DNA of 64,000 bases from Myxococcales bacterium (GCA_016703425.1 JADJCA010000031.1:279157-343156), one strand, 5' to 3'; positions 17,392 to 27,971 are shown, numbered from the stretch's first letter. Notes: generated by a model not told the origin, from the letters alone. Program-made: numbers and translations.

Positions 17392-20217
17392 ATGAGCGAC
17401 GCGCCCCAGAACGACGGTTCCCCCGATCTGACCAAGGCCTACGAGCCGCGCGAGGTCGAAGAGCGCTGGTACGCGTTCTGGGAGAAAGAAGGCGTCTTCG
17501 ACGCGAGCGACGCCCCCGACGGCCGCCCCGTCTACGTGATCCCGATGCCGCCACCGAACGTGACGGGCTCCTTGCACATGGGCCACGCGCAGCGTTGCAC
17601 GCTCGAAGACGCGCTCGTCCGCTACCACCGGATGATGGGATATTGCACGCTTTGGCAGCCGGGCATCGATCACGCGGGCATCGCCACGCAGACCGTCGTG
17701 GAGCGGCAGCTCGCCCGCGAAGGCAAGACGCGCCACGACCTGGGCCGCGAGGCCTTCACGGAGCGCGTGTGGCAATGGAAGGCCGAGAGCGGCGGGACCA
17801 TCGCGCGGCAGCAGCGGAAGCTCGGCGCGTCGCCCGACTGGAAGCGCAGCAAGTTCACGATGGACCCGGATATGAATCACGCCGTTCGGGAGGCCTTCGT
17901 GCGCCTCTTCGAAGACGGCCTCATGTACCGCGCCACGCGCCTCATCAACTGGTGCCCCGAGTGCCAGACGGCGCTCAGCGACCTCGAGGTGGAGAACGAA
18001 GAAGGGGCGCAAGGCGAGCTCTTCCAGTTCGCGTACAAGGTGGAGGGACTCGGCGACGAAGAGATCGTCGTCGCCACGACGCGCCCCGAGACGATGCTCG
18101 GAGACACGGCCGTCGCCGTTCACCCCGACGACCCGCGCTACACGCACCTCCACGGCAAGCGCCTCGTGCACCCCTTCCTCGAGCGAACGATCCCCATCGT
18201 GACGGACGCCATCTTGGTCGATCCGAAGTTTGGCACCGGCGCCGTCAAGGTGACGCCGGCGCACGACTTCAACGACTTCGCCACCGGCAAGCGGCACAAC
18301 CTCGAGGAGATCAACATCCTCAACCTCGACGGGACCATGAACGCGGCCTCCGGCACCTTCGCCGGGCTCGATCGCAAGCGCGCCCGCACCGCCGTCAAGA
18401 AGGCGCTCGACGAAAAGGGCCTCGCGCGCGGCTCGAAGCCGCACGTCCTCACGCTGCCGCGATGCCAACGCTCTGCCGGCGTCGTCGAGCCGATGATCTC
18501 GACGCAGTGGTTTCTCAAGATGGAGGCCATGGCGAAGGCGGCGCAGCGCGCCGTCGATGACGGGCGCACGGAGATCATCCCCGTCGAGTGGAAGAAGACC
18601 TACGACCACTTCCTCTCGAACATCCAAGACTGGTGCGTCTCGCGTCAGCTCTGGTGGGGCCATCAGATCCCGGCGTGGCACGGCCCGAACGGCGAGATTC
18701 GCGTGGCCCGCGAGCGGCCCGCCGAGTGCTCCGAGGAGGCCGGTTGGAAGCAAGATCCGGACGTCCTCGACACGTGGTTTTCGAGCGCCCTCTGGCCCTT
18801 CGCGACGCTCGGCTGGCCTGAGAAGACGCCCTCGCTCGCGAAGTTCTACCCGACCAACGCCAAGCAGAAGAGCGATCTCGAGACGGGCTACGACATCCTC
18901 TTCTTCTGGGTCGCCCGCATGATGATGTTCGGGCTCTACTTCACCGGCGAGGTGCCCTTCCGCCGCGTCTTGCTCTCGGGCCTCATCGTCGACGAGACGG
19001 GCGACAAGATGAGCAAGGTGAAGGGCAACGTCATCGACCCGCTCGATCTCATCTACGGCGCCGAGTTCACCGAGATCGTCAAGAAGGCCCTGCCGGGGGC
19101 GCCCGAGGCGGAGGCGCTCGCGAAATTCAGGAAGGCGTACCCTTCGACGGCGCAGATGGGCAAAGGCTTTCCGGCCTTCGGCGCTGACGCGCTCCGCTAC
19201 ACGCTCGCGACGTTCCCGCCGAGCGCCAAGCGCATCGCGCTCGCGCCCAAACGCATCGAGGGCTACCGGTTCTTCCTCAACAAGGTTTGGAACGCGACGC
19301 GCTTCGTCCTCGGCAACTTGGGCGACCTCGCGTCGATCCCCGAGACGCGCCCCGAGCCGAAGAGCCTCTACGGGCGAGCGATCCTGGCCCAACTCGACCA
19401 CGCGACACGCGTGAGCCACGAGGCCTTCGCGACTTTCCGCATCGACGACGCGGCCAACGAGCTCTATCGCTTCTTCTGGACGGACTTCTGCGACTGGTAC
19501 GTCGAGCTCACCAAGATGGAGCTCAAGAGCGGGAGCCCCGAACAGCAGGCGGAGACGCGCCACGTGCTGGCGTACGTGCTCGAGGCGTCGCTTCGCCTCA
19601 TGCACCCGCTCATGCCGTTCGTCACCGAGGAGCTGTGGCAACGGACCCCGAGGCCGCTGTCGCGCCCCAAGTCCATCGCCCTCGCGCCCTACCCCGCGGC
19701 CAAAGCTGACGTTGACGAGGCCGCGCTCTCTGAGATGACCCTCGTGCGGAACGTCATCTCCGCGGCGCGCACCGTCCGCAGCGAGCACGAGATTCATCCG
19801 GCGGCGCAGCTCGACGTCTCCATTCGCGGGCCCGAAGCGGTACTCACGACGCTGAAGCGTCATGGCGGAGCCATCGCCGCGCTCGTGAAGACGACGGGAG
19901 AACGTTTCGAGTCGCCGGACGCGCAGAGGGCTGCTGGCACCGTCGTCGCCGTTATCCCCACAGAGCTTGGGACCGTCGAGGTGCTCGTAAGCCTCAAGGG
20001 GCACGTCACCAAGGAGCAGGAGCTCTCGCGCATCGAGCGCGAGCTCAAGCGCATCGACAAAGACATCGCCGCGCTCGCGAAGAAGCTCTCGAGCGCTGGC
20101 TTCGTCGACCGGGCACCGGCCGAGGTCGTCGTCGAGGCTCGCGCCCAACTTCGCTCCTTCGAGGAAGCCAAGGAGCGGCTCGTCAGCGCGCGCGCCCTCG
20201 CCGACGAGCTTTCTTGA
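17392..20217 (+). CDS. valS: Valyl-tRNA synthetase
   Basis: Class Ia aminoacyl-tRNA synthetase charging tRNA-Val, cytoplasmic. A protein of 941 aa, near the usual ValS length. The HIGH motif is PPPNVTGSLHMGHA (HMGH at residues 62-65). The KMSKS motif is TGDKMSKVKGNV, near residue 540. The editing (CP1) domain around 200-350 includes TTRPETMLGDTAVAV. The WWGHQIPAWHG and DILFFWVARMMMFG segments of the catalytic domain are typical of ValS. The tRNA-contact anticodon domain is followed by the C-terminal coiled-coil arm (about residues 880-941, KEQELSRIERELKRIDKD). Single gene, not obviously in an operon. Certain. Confidence 0.98.
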   Translation: MSDAPQNDGSPDLTKAYEPREVEERWYAFWEKEGVFDASDAPDGRPVYVIPMPPPNVTGSLHMGHAQRCTLEDALVRYHRMMGYCTLWQPGIDHAGIATQTVVERQLAREGKTRHDLGREAFTERVWQWKAESGGTIARQQRKLGASPDWKRSKFTMDPDMNHAVREAFVRLFEDGLMYRATRLINWCPECQTALSDLEVENEEGAQGELFQFAYKVEGLGDEEIVVATTRPETMLGDTAVAVHPDDPRYTHLHGKRLVHPFLERTIPIVTDAILVDPKFGTGAVKVTPAHDFNDFATGKRHNLEEINILNLDGTMNAASGTFAGLDRKRARTAVKKALDEKGLARGSKPHVLTLPRCQRSAGVVEPMISTQWFLKMEAMAKAAQRAVDDGRTEIIPVEWKKTYDHFLSNIQDWCVSRQLWWGHQIPAWHGPNGEIRVARERPAECSEEAGWKQDPDVLDTWFSSALWPFATLGWPEKTPSLAKFYPTNAKQKSDLETGYDILFFWVARMMMFGLYFTGEVPFRRVLLSGLIVDETGDKMSKVKGNVIDPLDLIYGAEFTEIVKKALPGAPEAEALAKFRKAYPSTAQMGKGFPAFGADALRYTLATFPPSAKRIALAPKRIEGYRFFLNKVWNATRFVLGNLGDLASIPETRPEPKSLYGRAILAQLDHATRVSHEAFATFRIDDAANELYRFFWTDFCDWYVELTKMELKSGSPEQQAETRHVLAYVLEASLRLMHPLMPFVTEELWQRTPRPLSRPKSIALAPYPAAKADVDEAALSEMTLVRNVISAARTVRSEHEIHPAAQLDVSIRGPEAVLTTLKRHGGAIAALVKTTGERFESPDAQRAAGTVVAVIPTELGTVEVLVSLKGHVTKEQELSRIERELKRIDKDIAALAKKLSSAGFVDRAPAEVVVEARAQLRSFEEAKERLVSARALADELS

Positions 20218-20258
20218 CGTCAGCGCCCGTCGGCGCCCGTTGACCCGACGGACGCCGC

Positions 20259-21202
20259 TCAGAAAAGCTCGGCGACCACGTTGTCGAGGTGAAGCACCAC
20301 GTCGGTGTCGCCGGAGGCGATGACACCGACGCCGATGATGGGATCCTTTAGCCACGGCGGGTTCGCGAGCGTGTCGGCAAGGGGCGCGCAATACGACTGC
20401 GCCAAGAAGCGGAGCAGCACACGCACGCCGTCGCCGGGCGCGTCGCACGCCAAGCCCTTTGCGAGGAAGAGCTCGCTTGTGCCCACCACGAAGTCGAACT
20501 CGATGCGGTTTTTGATGAACACCTCCCGATCGACCTCGGCAAGGCTGATGATGGGCAACACGGCGGCGCCGGGGCCGATGGCCCGCTGCTCGAGCGCAAG
20601 GCGAACCTTCTCAGACGAAGGCACCTCGTGGAAGACCAGGCTCATGCCGACGGGAAACGCCGAAAGGCCGCTCAGCCCCATGAAGGAGAAGTAGCGGTCC
20701 GGCGCACCGCCATCGGCGTCAAAGGCGACACGCTCGACACGGAGCTGCGCCTTGAAGCGAAACCCCTTCCCCGAGGCGCCTCCCGGCAAGAGCCGATGGG
20801 AGAAGAGGCCGACGGCCGCCGCCGTGGCGCGGACCGCGTTGGCGTGCGCCACAAGCTCCCGGGTCCCACCGGCGTCGTCGTCGAGGATCGCCATCGCGAC
20901 GTCCCCGACTTGAAGCGGCTGCGGCACGTCGGCCGGTGCGGCCCACAAGGAGCTTCGCGCGCCGAGTGTGCCTTCTTGAAAGTCGTCGCAGAAGGCGGGC
21001 CGCGGGCAGAGGCTCGCGCAGTAGTTGGCCCCCACGATGCAGGCGTCGGACGCGTCGATGGAGGGGCGGCCGCGTCACCGGCATCGGGCGTCACGAGCGG
21101 GAGCTCCTCGAGCCCTAGGAGGAGCCGACATGCGCCGAGCCCGAACGCCGCGAGAGCCAGGGCGGAGAGCCCAACCGCCGGCCCCCTGGAAAAAGCGCCC
21201 AC
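20259..21202 (-). CDS. Putative lipoprotein of myxobacterial type, split by a frameshift
   Basis: From GTG 21202 the N-terminus is a lipoprotein signal (PAVGLSALALAAFGLGAC) followed by RLLLGLEELPLVTPDAGDA, a pattern frequent in myxobacterial lipoproteins. The frame then fails. Another frame carries on with CIVGANYCASLCPRPAFCDDF and continues to the stop at 20259. Adding one base to the run of four G (plus strand) at 21063-21066 gives a single 314-aa protein. The C-terminal part looks like a beta-sandwich (laminin-G/concanavalin-like: FHEVPSSEKVRLALEQ, NRIEFDFVVGTSELFLA, VLHLDNVVAELF). Function unknown; probably surface-exposed binding. The convergent valS gene ends 42 bp away. Confidence 0.7.
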
Positions 21203-21267
21203 GAGGGGCGAGTCTACTCCCGTGAGGGATGACAGACCGCCCCCAAATCCGCGAAGATTGCCGGCTC

Positions 21268-21540
21268 ATGGCAAAGAAGAACAAGAAGCCCTCGGCCTTG
21301 GCGGCCGCGGCATCCAAGCGTCTCGCGCGTATCGGTGCACCGGACCCCGGTGAGGTGGCCCACGCGATGTTCCACGCAGAACAAAACGGCGAGGTGGAGC
21401 GTGTTCCCCTCGAAGACGGAAGCTGGGCGTGGGCCGTGCCCGATCCGCAGGGCGGCCCGACGCGGCTCATGAAGCCGACGCCGGAGATGCTCGTGATGCT
21501 CGCGCAGTTCGAGCGCGAAGGGCACCCGCACCAGCACTGA
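21268..21540 (+). CDS. Hypothetical 90-aa protein
   Basis: Starts at ATG 21268 (MAKKNKKPSALAAAA); a 13-codon upstream extension to 21229 has its purine stretch directly against the ATG, so the shorter form is preferred. A Lys/Ala-rich start is followed by PGEVAHAMFHAEQNGEVERV, DGSWAWAVPDPQGGPTRLMK and a His-rich end. It lies 7 bp before the tyrA fusion and is likely co-transcribed with it. No domain recognised. Confidence 0.6.
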   Translation: MAKKNKKPSALAAAASKRLARIGAPDPGEVAHAMFHAEQNGEVERVPLEDGSWAWAVPDPQGGPTRLMKPTPEMLVMLAQFEREGHPHQH

Positions 21541-21547
21541 CGCGCCC

Positions 21548-22600
21548 ATGAAGCGCGTCGGGATCATCGGGTACGGGCGCTTCGGGCGCGCCTTGGGCGC
21601 CCTCGTCTCGAAGCGCCTGCCGGACGCCGACGTTCTCTACTTCGACCCCGATGCGGCCCACACCGACGGCGCCGCGAGGCGCGTCGCGTCGATGGGCGAC
21701 CTCGCACGGAGTTCGGACGTGGTCGTCGTGGCCACGCCCGTCGAGGTGATGCGGGCTGTCTTCGACGAGCTCGCCGGCGAGCTCGCGCCGCTCGCCACGG
21801 CGCCGCTCGTGATGGACGTCGGGAGCGTGAAGCTGCACCCCGCGAAGGCCATGGCGGCGGCTTTTCCCGAGGGCGCCCGCGTCATCGGAACGCACCCGCT
21901 CTTCGGCCCCGCGAGCCTCGCCGAGGGAGCGCCGCTCACGACGGTGCTGTGCCCGGCCGACGACGAAGCGGTGACGGCGGCCGCCGAGACGTTCTGGCAA
22001 GGGCTCGGGTGCGCCACCCTTCGCGTGACGGCTGAAGAGCATGATCGGGCGATGGCGCGCACCCACGCGCTAGCCTTTTTTTTCGCCAAGGGCCTGCTCG
22101 ACGCCGGCCTCGCCGACAAGGCGGCCTTCGCGCCGCCGTCGTTCGCGATGCTCGCTCGCAGCGTCGACTCGGTGCGTGCCGACGCGGGCCACCTCTTTCG
22201 CACGATCGAGATCGAGAACCCTTTCGCCGCCGAGGCGCGGAGCGCGCTCCTCGCCGCGTTGGCTTCGGCGGACGCGAGCTTGACCTTGGGAGAGTCAAGC
22301 GACGTTGGTGCCTCCACCGGTCCGTCGCGGCCCCAACTCACAAGGCTGCGCGAGCGCATCGACGACGTTGACCGTGAGCTGCTACGCCTCCTCGCGCGGC
22401 GCGCTGCACTGGCCGAGGAGGTCTCGGTTGCGAAGGCCGCGCTCAACCTGCCAACGCGAGACGCGGCGCGCGAGAACGAGGTCTTTGCCACACGGCGAGC
22501 GTGGGCCGAGGCCTTCGGCTTGAACGGCGACGCGGTGACCGACGTCATGACGGCCATCCTGCGTTTCTCAAGGGGGCATCAGGGGTCAGGGCGAGGCTGA
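21548..22600 (+). CDS. tyrA: Prephenate dehydrogenase-chorismate mutase fusion
   Basis: A protein of 350 aa. Residues 1-245 are a prephenate/arogenate dehydrogenase: Rossmann motif VGIIGYGRFGRALG (residues 4-17), VVVATPVEVM, VMDVGSVKLHPAKAM, and IGTHPLFGP with the conserved His. The C-terminal about 90 residues are an AroQ-type chorismate mutase helix bundle (LTRLRERIDDVDRELLRLLA, then RRAALAEEVSVAKAAL). Together they convert chorismate to prephenate and then 4-hydroxyphenylpyruvate in tyrosine synthesis. In E. coli TyrA the mutase is N-terminal; here it is C-terminal, an independent fusion order. Whether NAD or NADP is used cannot be stated. Confident. Confidence 0.9.
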   Translation: MKRVGIIGYGRFGRALGALVSKRLPDADVLYFDPDAAHTDGAARRVASMGDLARSSDVVVVATPVEVMRAVFDELAGELAPLATAPLVMDVGSVKLHPAKAMAAAFPEGARVIGTHPLFGPASLAEGAPLTTVLCPADDEAVTAAAETFWQGLGCATLRVTAEEHDRAMARTHALAFFFAKGLLDAGLADKAAFAPPSFAMLARSVDSVRADAGHLFRTIEIENPFAAEARSALLAALASADASLTLGESSDVGASTGPSRPQLTRLRERIDDVDRELLRLLARRAALAEEVSVAKAALNLPTRDAARENEVFATRRAWAEAFGLNGDAVTDVMTAILRFSRGHQGSGRG

Positions 22601-22946
22601 GCGATCTTCGCTCCGCGCTCCGACGGGCGACGGTTGGGCCCACGTCACCGTCGACGCGCCAGGGCCTCCGCGGATCGCTGCTGTCGTCTCTGTCAGCGCG
22701 GTGACGCGACTTTCGTTAGCGCCGTGACGCGACCCAGCTTGTCCCGCGTCCTCGACGTCACTTCGTAGAACGTCGTTCTGCCCGTGAACGTCGTGCCCGT
22801 CCCACCGCTGCGCGGCTTCCGCGTCTTCCGCTCTCTCGCGCTTCCGCGTCGTCTGAGCACATACGGTCGTCACCTCTTCCGCCAAACGATATTGACCCCC
22901 ATGCGACAGCGAGCGCGCTGGCACTCCCCTTGCTTTGTGCCCCGCG
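22601..22946. other. Intergenic region with a short direct repeat
   Basis: 346 bp between tyrA and the lipoprotein hydrolase. Two near-identical 16-base copies of AGCGC(G/C)GTGACGCGAC start at 22695 and 22718, a 23-bp period (about two helical turns). This could be a protein-binding array, but nothing else supports that. No convincing coding frame on either strand; the long minus-strand frame here is an antisense shadow of the hydrolase start. Confidence 0.4.
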
Positions 22947-24323
22947 ATGATTCGTCCCCTCTGGCTCTCCGTTCCGCTCTCGCTGCTCGCCTGCTCCTCA
23001 ACCGCGGACAGCGCTGTCTCCGTGTCACCAGCCCCAGAAGCCGCCGCGCCTCGCCTACCGAGCAGCAGCGATACGGACGCGAGCACCACGCCGCCTGACG
23101 CGCAACGGGCCACGCTCGTCGAGAGCGGCACGCCATGCGCGCTGACGGGCGTTCACAGCGTGGACGTGCCGGCGGTACACGCTTCGGCTCACGCAACCTT
23201 GTTGCGACATCGGTATCGCCTCTTCGCGGCAGCCCAGCCGAGCGGCACGACGGTGGTCGTCGTGCCCGGCGGCCCCGGGGGCCACATCATGGGAAAGTCG
23301 CCCGGCGACGACTATGCACTCGGTGCGATCCCGAACGACGCGTTCGACGTGATCTACACCGACGCGCGCGGAAGCGGATGCAACAGTTATCCCGCCCTCG
23401 TGGAGGCGCGGGAAGACGTGTACAGCATCGAGGAGGTCGCGCGTGACGTTGCCGCGGTCGTTCGCGCGCAGAAGCTCACCGACTACATCCTTTACGGCGC
23501 GTCATTCGGGACGACGGCGGCGACGGTGGCCGCGACCATCCTGGAGCACGACGGTGGGCCTCCGCCGAAAGCCGTCGTGCTCGAAGGCACCATGGGTCGG
23601 GCGTTCGACTCGTTCGACAGCTACTTCGCTGCGTTCCAAAACGAATGGACGCGAGTGAAGAGCCTAGTGTCGCCGGCTTGGCGCACGGAGTTCGAGAAGG
23701 AGCCGTGGTCACCTGCACTCTATTGGTCGAGAGAGCAGTGGGGCCTGTTCGTTTCGCAACAGCTCATCATCGGCGATATCCCTGGCTCCGGGCACTCGCT
23801 GAACTATTGGCTCGCGGGACTCTCCGCCAAGAGCTCTCGGGCCCAGAGCTACGTCGGAAACTTCATGGCCGCCGCGGCGAGCGGCGCCCCTGCTGGCGAG
23901 CTGTTTGCGACCATCGCGTGCAGAGAGCTGTGGGGCTCGTGGCGCGTCGCGCGCGAGATTAGAGACGGAAAGCTAGAGGCACCTGGCCCCGACATCTGTG
24001 GGGGAGCACCCAAGGCCGCGCCATACGATTCGGCCAAGTACGCGCTGAACGCGACGCTGGTCTACTTCCAAGGGCCTTTCGACCCCACGACGACGATGGC
24101 GCAGGCCGAGTATCACTTCGAGAGCCAATCCGCGGCGCGCGCGCGCCACCTCGTGAGGGTGCCAGCGGCGGCTCACGCGCCGCTCACGCTCGGTCTGAAG
24201 GGACGCGGCTGCGCCAAAGCCCTGTGGAGCGCGCTCGACAAGGCACCGCAGTCGCTCGCGCAGCTCTTGGCGACATGCACGCAGGGCGGTGCTGCCCCCG
24301 CAAGCGTCACGTCGTCCCCCTGA
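22947..24323 (+). CDS. Lipoprotein alpha/beta hydrolase, prolyl-aminopeptidase-like (S33)
   Basis: A protein of 458 aa from ATG 22947 with a clean lipoprotein signal (MIRPLWLSVPLSLLACSS). After a Ser/Ala/Pro-rich linker the hydrolase core starts: VVVVPGGPGGHIMG is the oxyanion loop typical of S33 peptidases (tricorn-interacting/prolyl aminopeptidases), YTDARGSGCN follows, and LYGASFGTTAA is the nucleophile elbow with Ser. Near the end, FQGPFDPTTTM gives the Asp and VPAAAHAPLT the His. This C-terminal arrangement resembles secreted SlpD/TAP-type tripeptidyl aminopeptidases. Likely releases N-terminal residues from peptides at the cell surface (inference). Stand-alone, with its own promoter region upstream. 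Confidence 0.82.
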   Translation: MIRPLWLSVPLSLLACSSTADSAVSVSPAPEAAAPRLPSSSDTDASTTPPDAQRATLVESGTPCALTGVHSVDVPAVHASAHATLLRHRYRLFAAAQPSGTTVVVVPGGPGGHIMGKSPGDDYALGAIPNDAFDVIYTDARGSGCNSYPALVEAREDVYSIEEVARDVAAVVRAQKLTDYILYGASFGTTAATVAATILEHDGGPPPKAVVLEGTMGRAFDSFDSYFAAFQNEWTRVKSLVSPAWRTEFEKEPWSPALYWSREQWGLFVSQQLIIGDIPGSGHSLNYWLAGLSAKSSRAQSYVGNFMAAAASGAPAGELFATIACRELWGSWRVAREIRDGKLEAPGPDICGGAPKAAPYDSAKYALNATLVYFQGPFDPTTTMAQAEYHFESQSAARARHLVRVPAAAHAPLTLGLKGRGCAKALWSALDKAPQSLAQLLATCTQGGAAPASVTSSP

Positions 24324-24666
24324 GCCCCAACATCAGGTGTTCGCGTCGGTCTCGCCGAGACCGAGCTCTCTGAAGAACTCACCGACCGAGCCGGCGAGGA
24401 TCTCGTCCAGGCGGGACTCGGCTCCACCAACGCCGCGGTTGAGCGCCACATCACGAACTGCTCGGGAAGGCGACACGTCTCCAAGGCCTCGAACCGCTTC
24501 CTTCTCGCGACGCTGGAGTCGCGACGGCAGAGGTTGCGGCCTGCCCGCCTTCCCGCCCCTTGGCGGGGCTTCTTGCGGGGGCCGAAGCTTGCTATGACGC
24601 GGGTTCCGGCCCCTCCCCTATTTCTTCCCCGCCGTCGCCCTTAGCCAAACCGCGCGTGCCTTTGCC
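24324..24666. other. Intergenic region with a coding-like remnant on the minus strand and a hairpin
   Basis: 343 bp. On the minus strand a frame from about 24595 to a TGA at 24333 reads like protein (LQRREKEAVRGLGDVSPSRA, SRLDEILAGSVGEFFRELGL) but has no ATG and no usable start until late. It is either a gene remnant or another frameshifted small gene. At 24552-24567 (plus strand) CCCGCC-CCTT-GGCGGG forms a tight hairpin followed by GGCTTCTT, a possible weak terminator for the upstream hydrolase. Confidence 0.4.
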
Positions 24667-27600
24667 ATGACCGACCGAAACGACTCCCCCCCCAGCGAAC
24701 CTAGCGACAAGCCCGCAGCCGACGTCGCGAAGGACCCGTCCGCGAGCGAGGCAAAGCCGGCGCCGGCAGACAGCGGCGCCGAGGGCGCTCCGTCGGCCGA
24801 CGCCGCGAACACCGACGCCCAGAGCGCCGCCGTCGCGCGAGTCTCCGAGGAGAGCGCCCCGGGCGATGCCGACGCGGCGCCGGCCGGTGTCGATTCGATG
24901 GCCACAACGGAGGCCGGCCTTGCGGCGCCGGCGGCCACCGACGAGAAGAAGAAGGGCACGCCGCGAGGCAATCCTCTGCGCCGCGGACGCGGGGGTGTCA
25001 CCGCCGCTATCGGCGCCGTGCTCGCGTTCCTGTTCATGGCGCACGACGGGCAGCTGCGCTTTGGCGTCCCGCTGGGCATCGTGTGCTGCGCCATCGCCGC
25101 CTTCGGCTTGATGGACCTCTTGGGCACCTTCGACGACGGAGACGAGCACGTCGACGCGTCGACGACGCTGGGGGCGCTCGCATGGCCGCTGGCGCAGCTC
25201 GTGGCCGCCTTCGTGCTCTATGCCGCCACGATCGTCGGCGCTCAGAGCGGCCTGTGGAACCAGTGGGGCTGGGGCATCCTCGTGACGGCGAGCTTCCTCG
25301 GCTTCGTCGCGAGCGTCTTCGACCTCGGCGTGAAGCTCGGCCCGTGGGCCAAGGACGAAGACGGCCTTGAGCGCCCGCTCTTTCGCCGCCACGGCTTCTG
25401 GGTCCTCGCCATTGGCGCGACGCTCTACCTCCCGGCCCTCGGCGTCTTCTCGCTCTGGGATCCGTGGGAGACACACTACGGCGAGGTCGCTCGTGAAATC
25501 CTCGCGCGCAACGACTGGATTTCGCTCTGGTGGGCGCAAGACGGCTGGTTCTGGTCGAAGCCCATCCTGAATTTCTGGATCCAAGCCGTCGCCATGGCGA
25601 CCTTCGGGACGCACTTCCAGCCGGATCGCATGCTGGCCGGTTACGCCGGCGGCCTCGGCCACCCCGAGTGGGTCGTTCGAACGCCGAACGTGCTCCTGAC
25701 GCTCCTCGCAATGTACCTCCTCTACAAGGGCGTCGCGAAGGTGTTCGGACGGCGCGCGGGCCTCATCGGTGGGCTCGTGCTCGCCACGGTGCCCGATTGG
25801 TTCTTCTTGGCTCACCAGACGATGGCCGACATGCCGTTCGTCGCGCCCATGACGAGCGCCATGGGCCTCATGCTCTTGGGCCTGCACACCGACGAGGCGC
25901 GGCGCGTCCGCGTCTACGAGGTCAAGGCCGGCAAGTCGGTGTTCCGCTTCTCCGGCTGGCACGTCGTCTTCGGCGTGATCCTCGTCGTGGCGTTGCCCCA
26001 GATTCTGTACCTCCTCTCGCGCAACCTCGAGCTCGTGCTGAGCGGCGACGGCGCGCGGGGGTTTCGGCCCCACTGGGATGAGTTCAAGAGCGGCTCGGGC
26101 ATGGGCAACTGCGGCCTGCCTGGCAACGAGGCGCAACGCGGCGAGACCCGCGAGCTTGCCAAAGGGCCTCCCCGCCAACGTCGACACGCTCGGCCTCGCG
26201 CTGCAGCGCTACTTCTTGGCCTTCGAGCCTTCGCTCCAGGGCATCGTGTGGAGCGTCTTGCTCGGCACGTTGCTCTACCTCAACTGGGGTGAACGCCGCG
26301 CGCAGCGCCTCTACTACTTGGCCGCGTGGTTCTTCGCAGCCCTCGCGACCATGGGCAAAGGGCCCGCCGGCTTCGCGCTGCCGATCCTCTGCGCGCTCAC
26401 CTACATCGCGACGAAGCGCCGTTGGTCCGAGCTCACACGCCTCGAGCTGGTGAGCGGACTGATCGTCATCCTCATCGTGGCCATGCCTTGGTACGTGGCG
26501 ATGTACGTCAGGCACGGCTCGCCGTTCACCGACCGTTTGATCTTCCACGACATGTGGAACCGAGCCTTCTCGCACGTCCACGACACCAACGAGGGCGACG
26601 ACACGAGCCTCCGCTACTACGCGTGGCAGCTCGGCTACGCGCTCTTCCCATGGACAGGCCTCGCGCCTTTGGGGCTCGGCTATTGGCTACGCCGCTCCGA
26701 CACATCCGACCGCGGGCGCGGCGACGTCTCGGTCTTCCTCTTCATGTGGTTCCTCTTCTCCTTCACGCTCTTTTCGCTGATGGGCACGAAGTTCCACCAC
26801 TACATCTTCCCGGCGGTGCCGCCGGCGGCCATGCTGCTCGGCGTCACGTTCGACAACATGCTCGGCAAGATCGAACGGCCCAAGGCCGGCTGGCCGGCGG
26901 TCCTCTCGGCGGCCGCAGGCGTCGCACTCCTCGGCGTCGTGGGCATGACCATGGCGCGAGGCGGACACGTTTGGGGTGGGCCCGTCGCGGGTCTCCACGT
27001 GGCGCTGCTCGTCACATCGGTCCTGCTCATCGCGGGCTACTTCGTGATCCCGTCGCTACCGCTGCCAGGCCTCGCGTCCGCCGGCGTTGTTGCGGCGGCG
27101 CCCGCGACTGCGACCGCGACAGCCACGGAAGGAGCGCTCGTTAGCGTTCCCGAGCTCGCGAGCGGCTCTGCGGTGACGCTGCAGCGCTCTCTCGGCGGGA
27201 GCGAATCGGTTCGCGGCGAAGAAGAGCTGGTGGAGGAGCCCGTCACGGAGGTCGAACGTCGACGGGTGCACGAGACGCTGCTCCTCGGCGCGGCGGGCAT
27301 CGGCGCCGCCTTCGTCATCGCGCTCATCGGCCGTGATCTGACCATGAAGGTCGCCGATGGCGTGGACCAACCGGGGGCGATCCGCCTCCTCCAACTCTTC
27401 ACGTACAACTACCGTCGGCCGTGGCCCGACGACATCGACTTTGGCGCGGTGATCGGCTCGTTCGCCATCGCGGCGTCGGTCCTCATCCTGCTCGCGGCGC
27501 TCCTCCCGAAGCTCCGCGCGTGGGCCTTGCTCGGCTTCGCCGCCCTCGCCTTCTTGTGGGCCGCGTGGGGCGTTGACGTCTACATGGGCCGCCTGGGCCA

Positions 27601-27919
27601 ACACTGGGGCCAACACGAGATCATCGAGGCGTACTACCAGAGTCGCAAGGGCACCGATGAGCAGCTCGTCGCCTACCAAATGAACTGGAAGGGCGAGAAC
27701 TTCTACACGGGGAACAAGATCCCTGCCTTCGTCTCGTCGGGCGCAAACTTCACGACGTGGCTCAAGGCCCAACGGGACAAGGGCCAGAAGGTCATGTTCT
27801 TCGTCACGGAGCACTCGCGCGTGGCCGGCCTCAAGAACGAAGTCGGTGGCAAGGGTCTCCGCGAGGTGACCGACAAGAAGGTGTGCAACAAGTTCGTGCT
27901 CGTGCGCATCGAGCTCTGA
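24667..27919 (+). CDS. ArnT/PMT-like membrane glycosyltransferase, split by a frameshift
   Basis: The first about 100 residues are an acidic, Ala/Asp-rich cytoplasmic tail. Then come many TM helices in the style of GT-C family 39/83 (dolichyl-phosphate-mannose or undecaprenyl-linked transferases). The first periplasmic loop has WDPWETHYGEVAREILARND, equivalent to the catalytic acidic motif of ArnT/PMT. The frame breaks near 26161 inside AAAGGG. The second frame continues with KGLPANVDTLGLALQRYFLA, GKGPAGFALPILCAL and further TM helices to 27919. Removing one base gives 1083 aa, longer than ArnT because of the tail and an inserted linker around residues 800-870. Probably transfers a sugar from a polyprenyl carrier to an envelope acceptor; the acceptor is unknown. 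Confidence 0.85.
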
Positions 27920-27971
27920 GCATGGCGACGGCGACCCCCGGCGAGGCGGCGCTCCGCGGCTCGCCTCGCCT

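Noticed and set aside
17203..20448. 1081-codon minus-strand frame opposite valS
   Set aside because: Arg/Glu/Ala-rich shadow of a certain valS gene, a consequence of high GC at third positions.
22586..23131. 181-codon minus-strand frame between tyrA and the hydrolase
   Set aside because: Overlaps the hydrolase signal peptide antisense and has biased, non-protein-like composition.
24592..26187. 531-codon minus-strand frame opposite the glycosyltransferase
   Set aside because: No domain; antisense to TM helices and the catalytic motif of the real gene.
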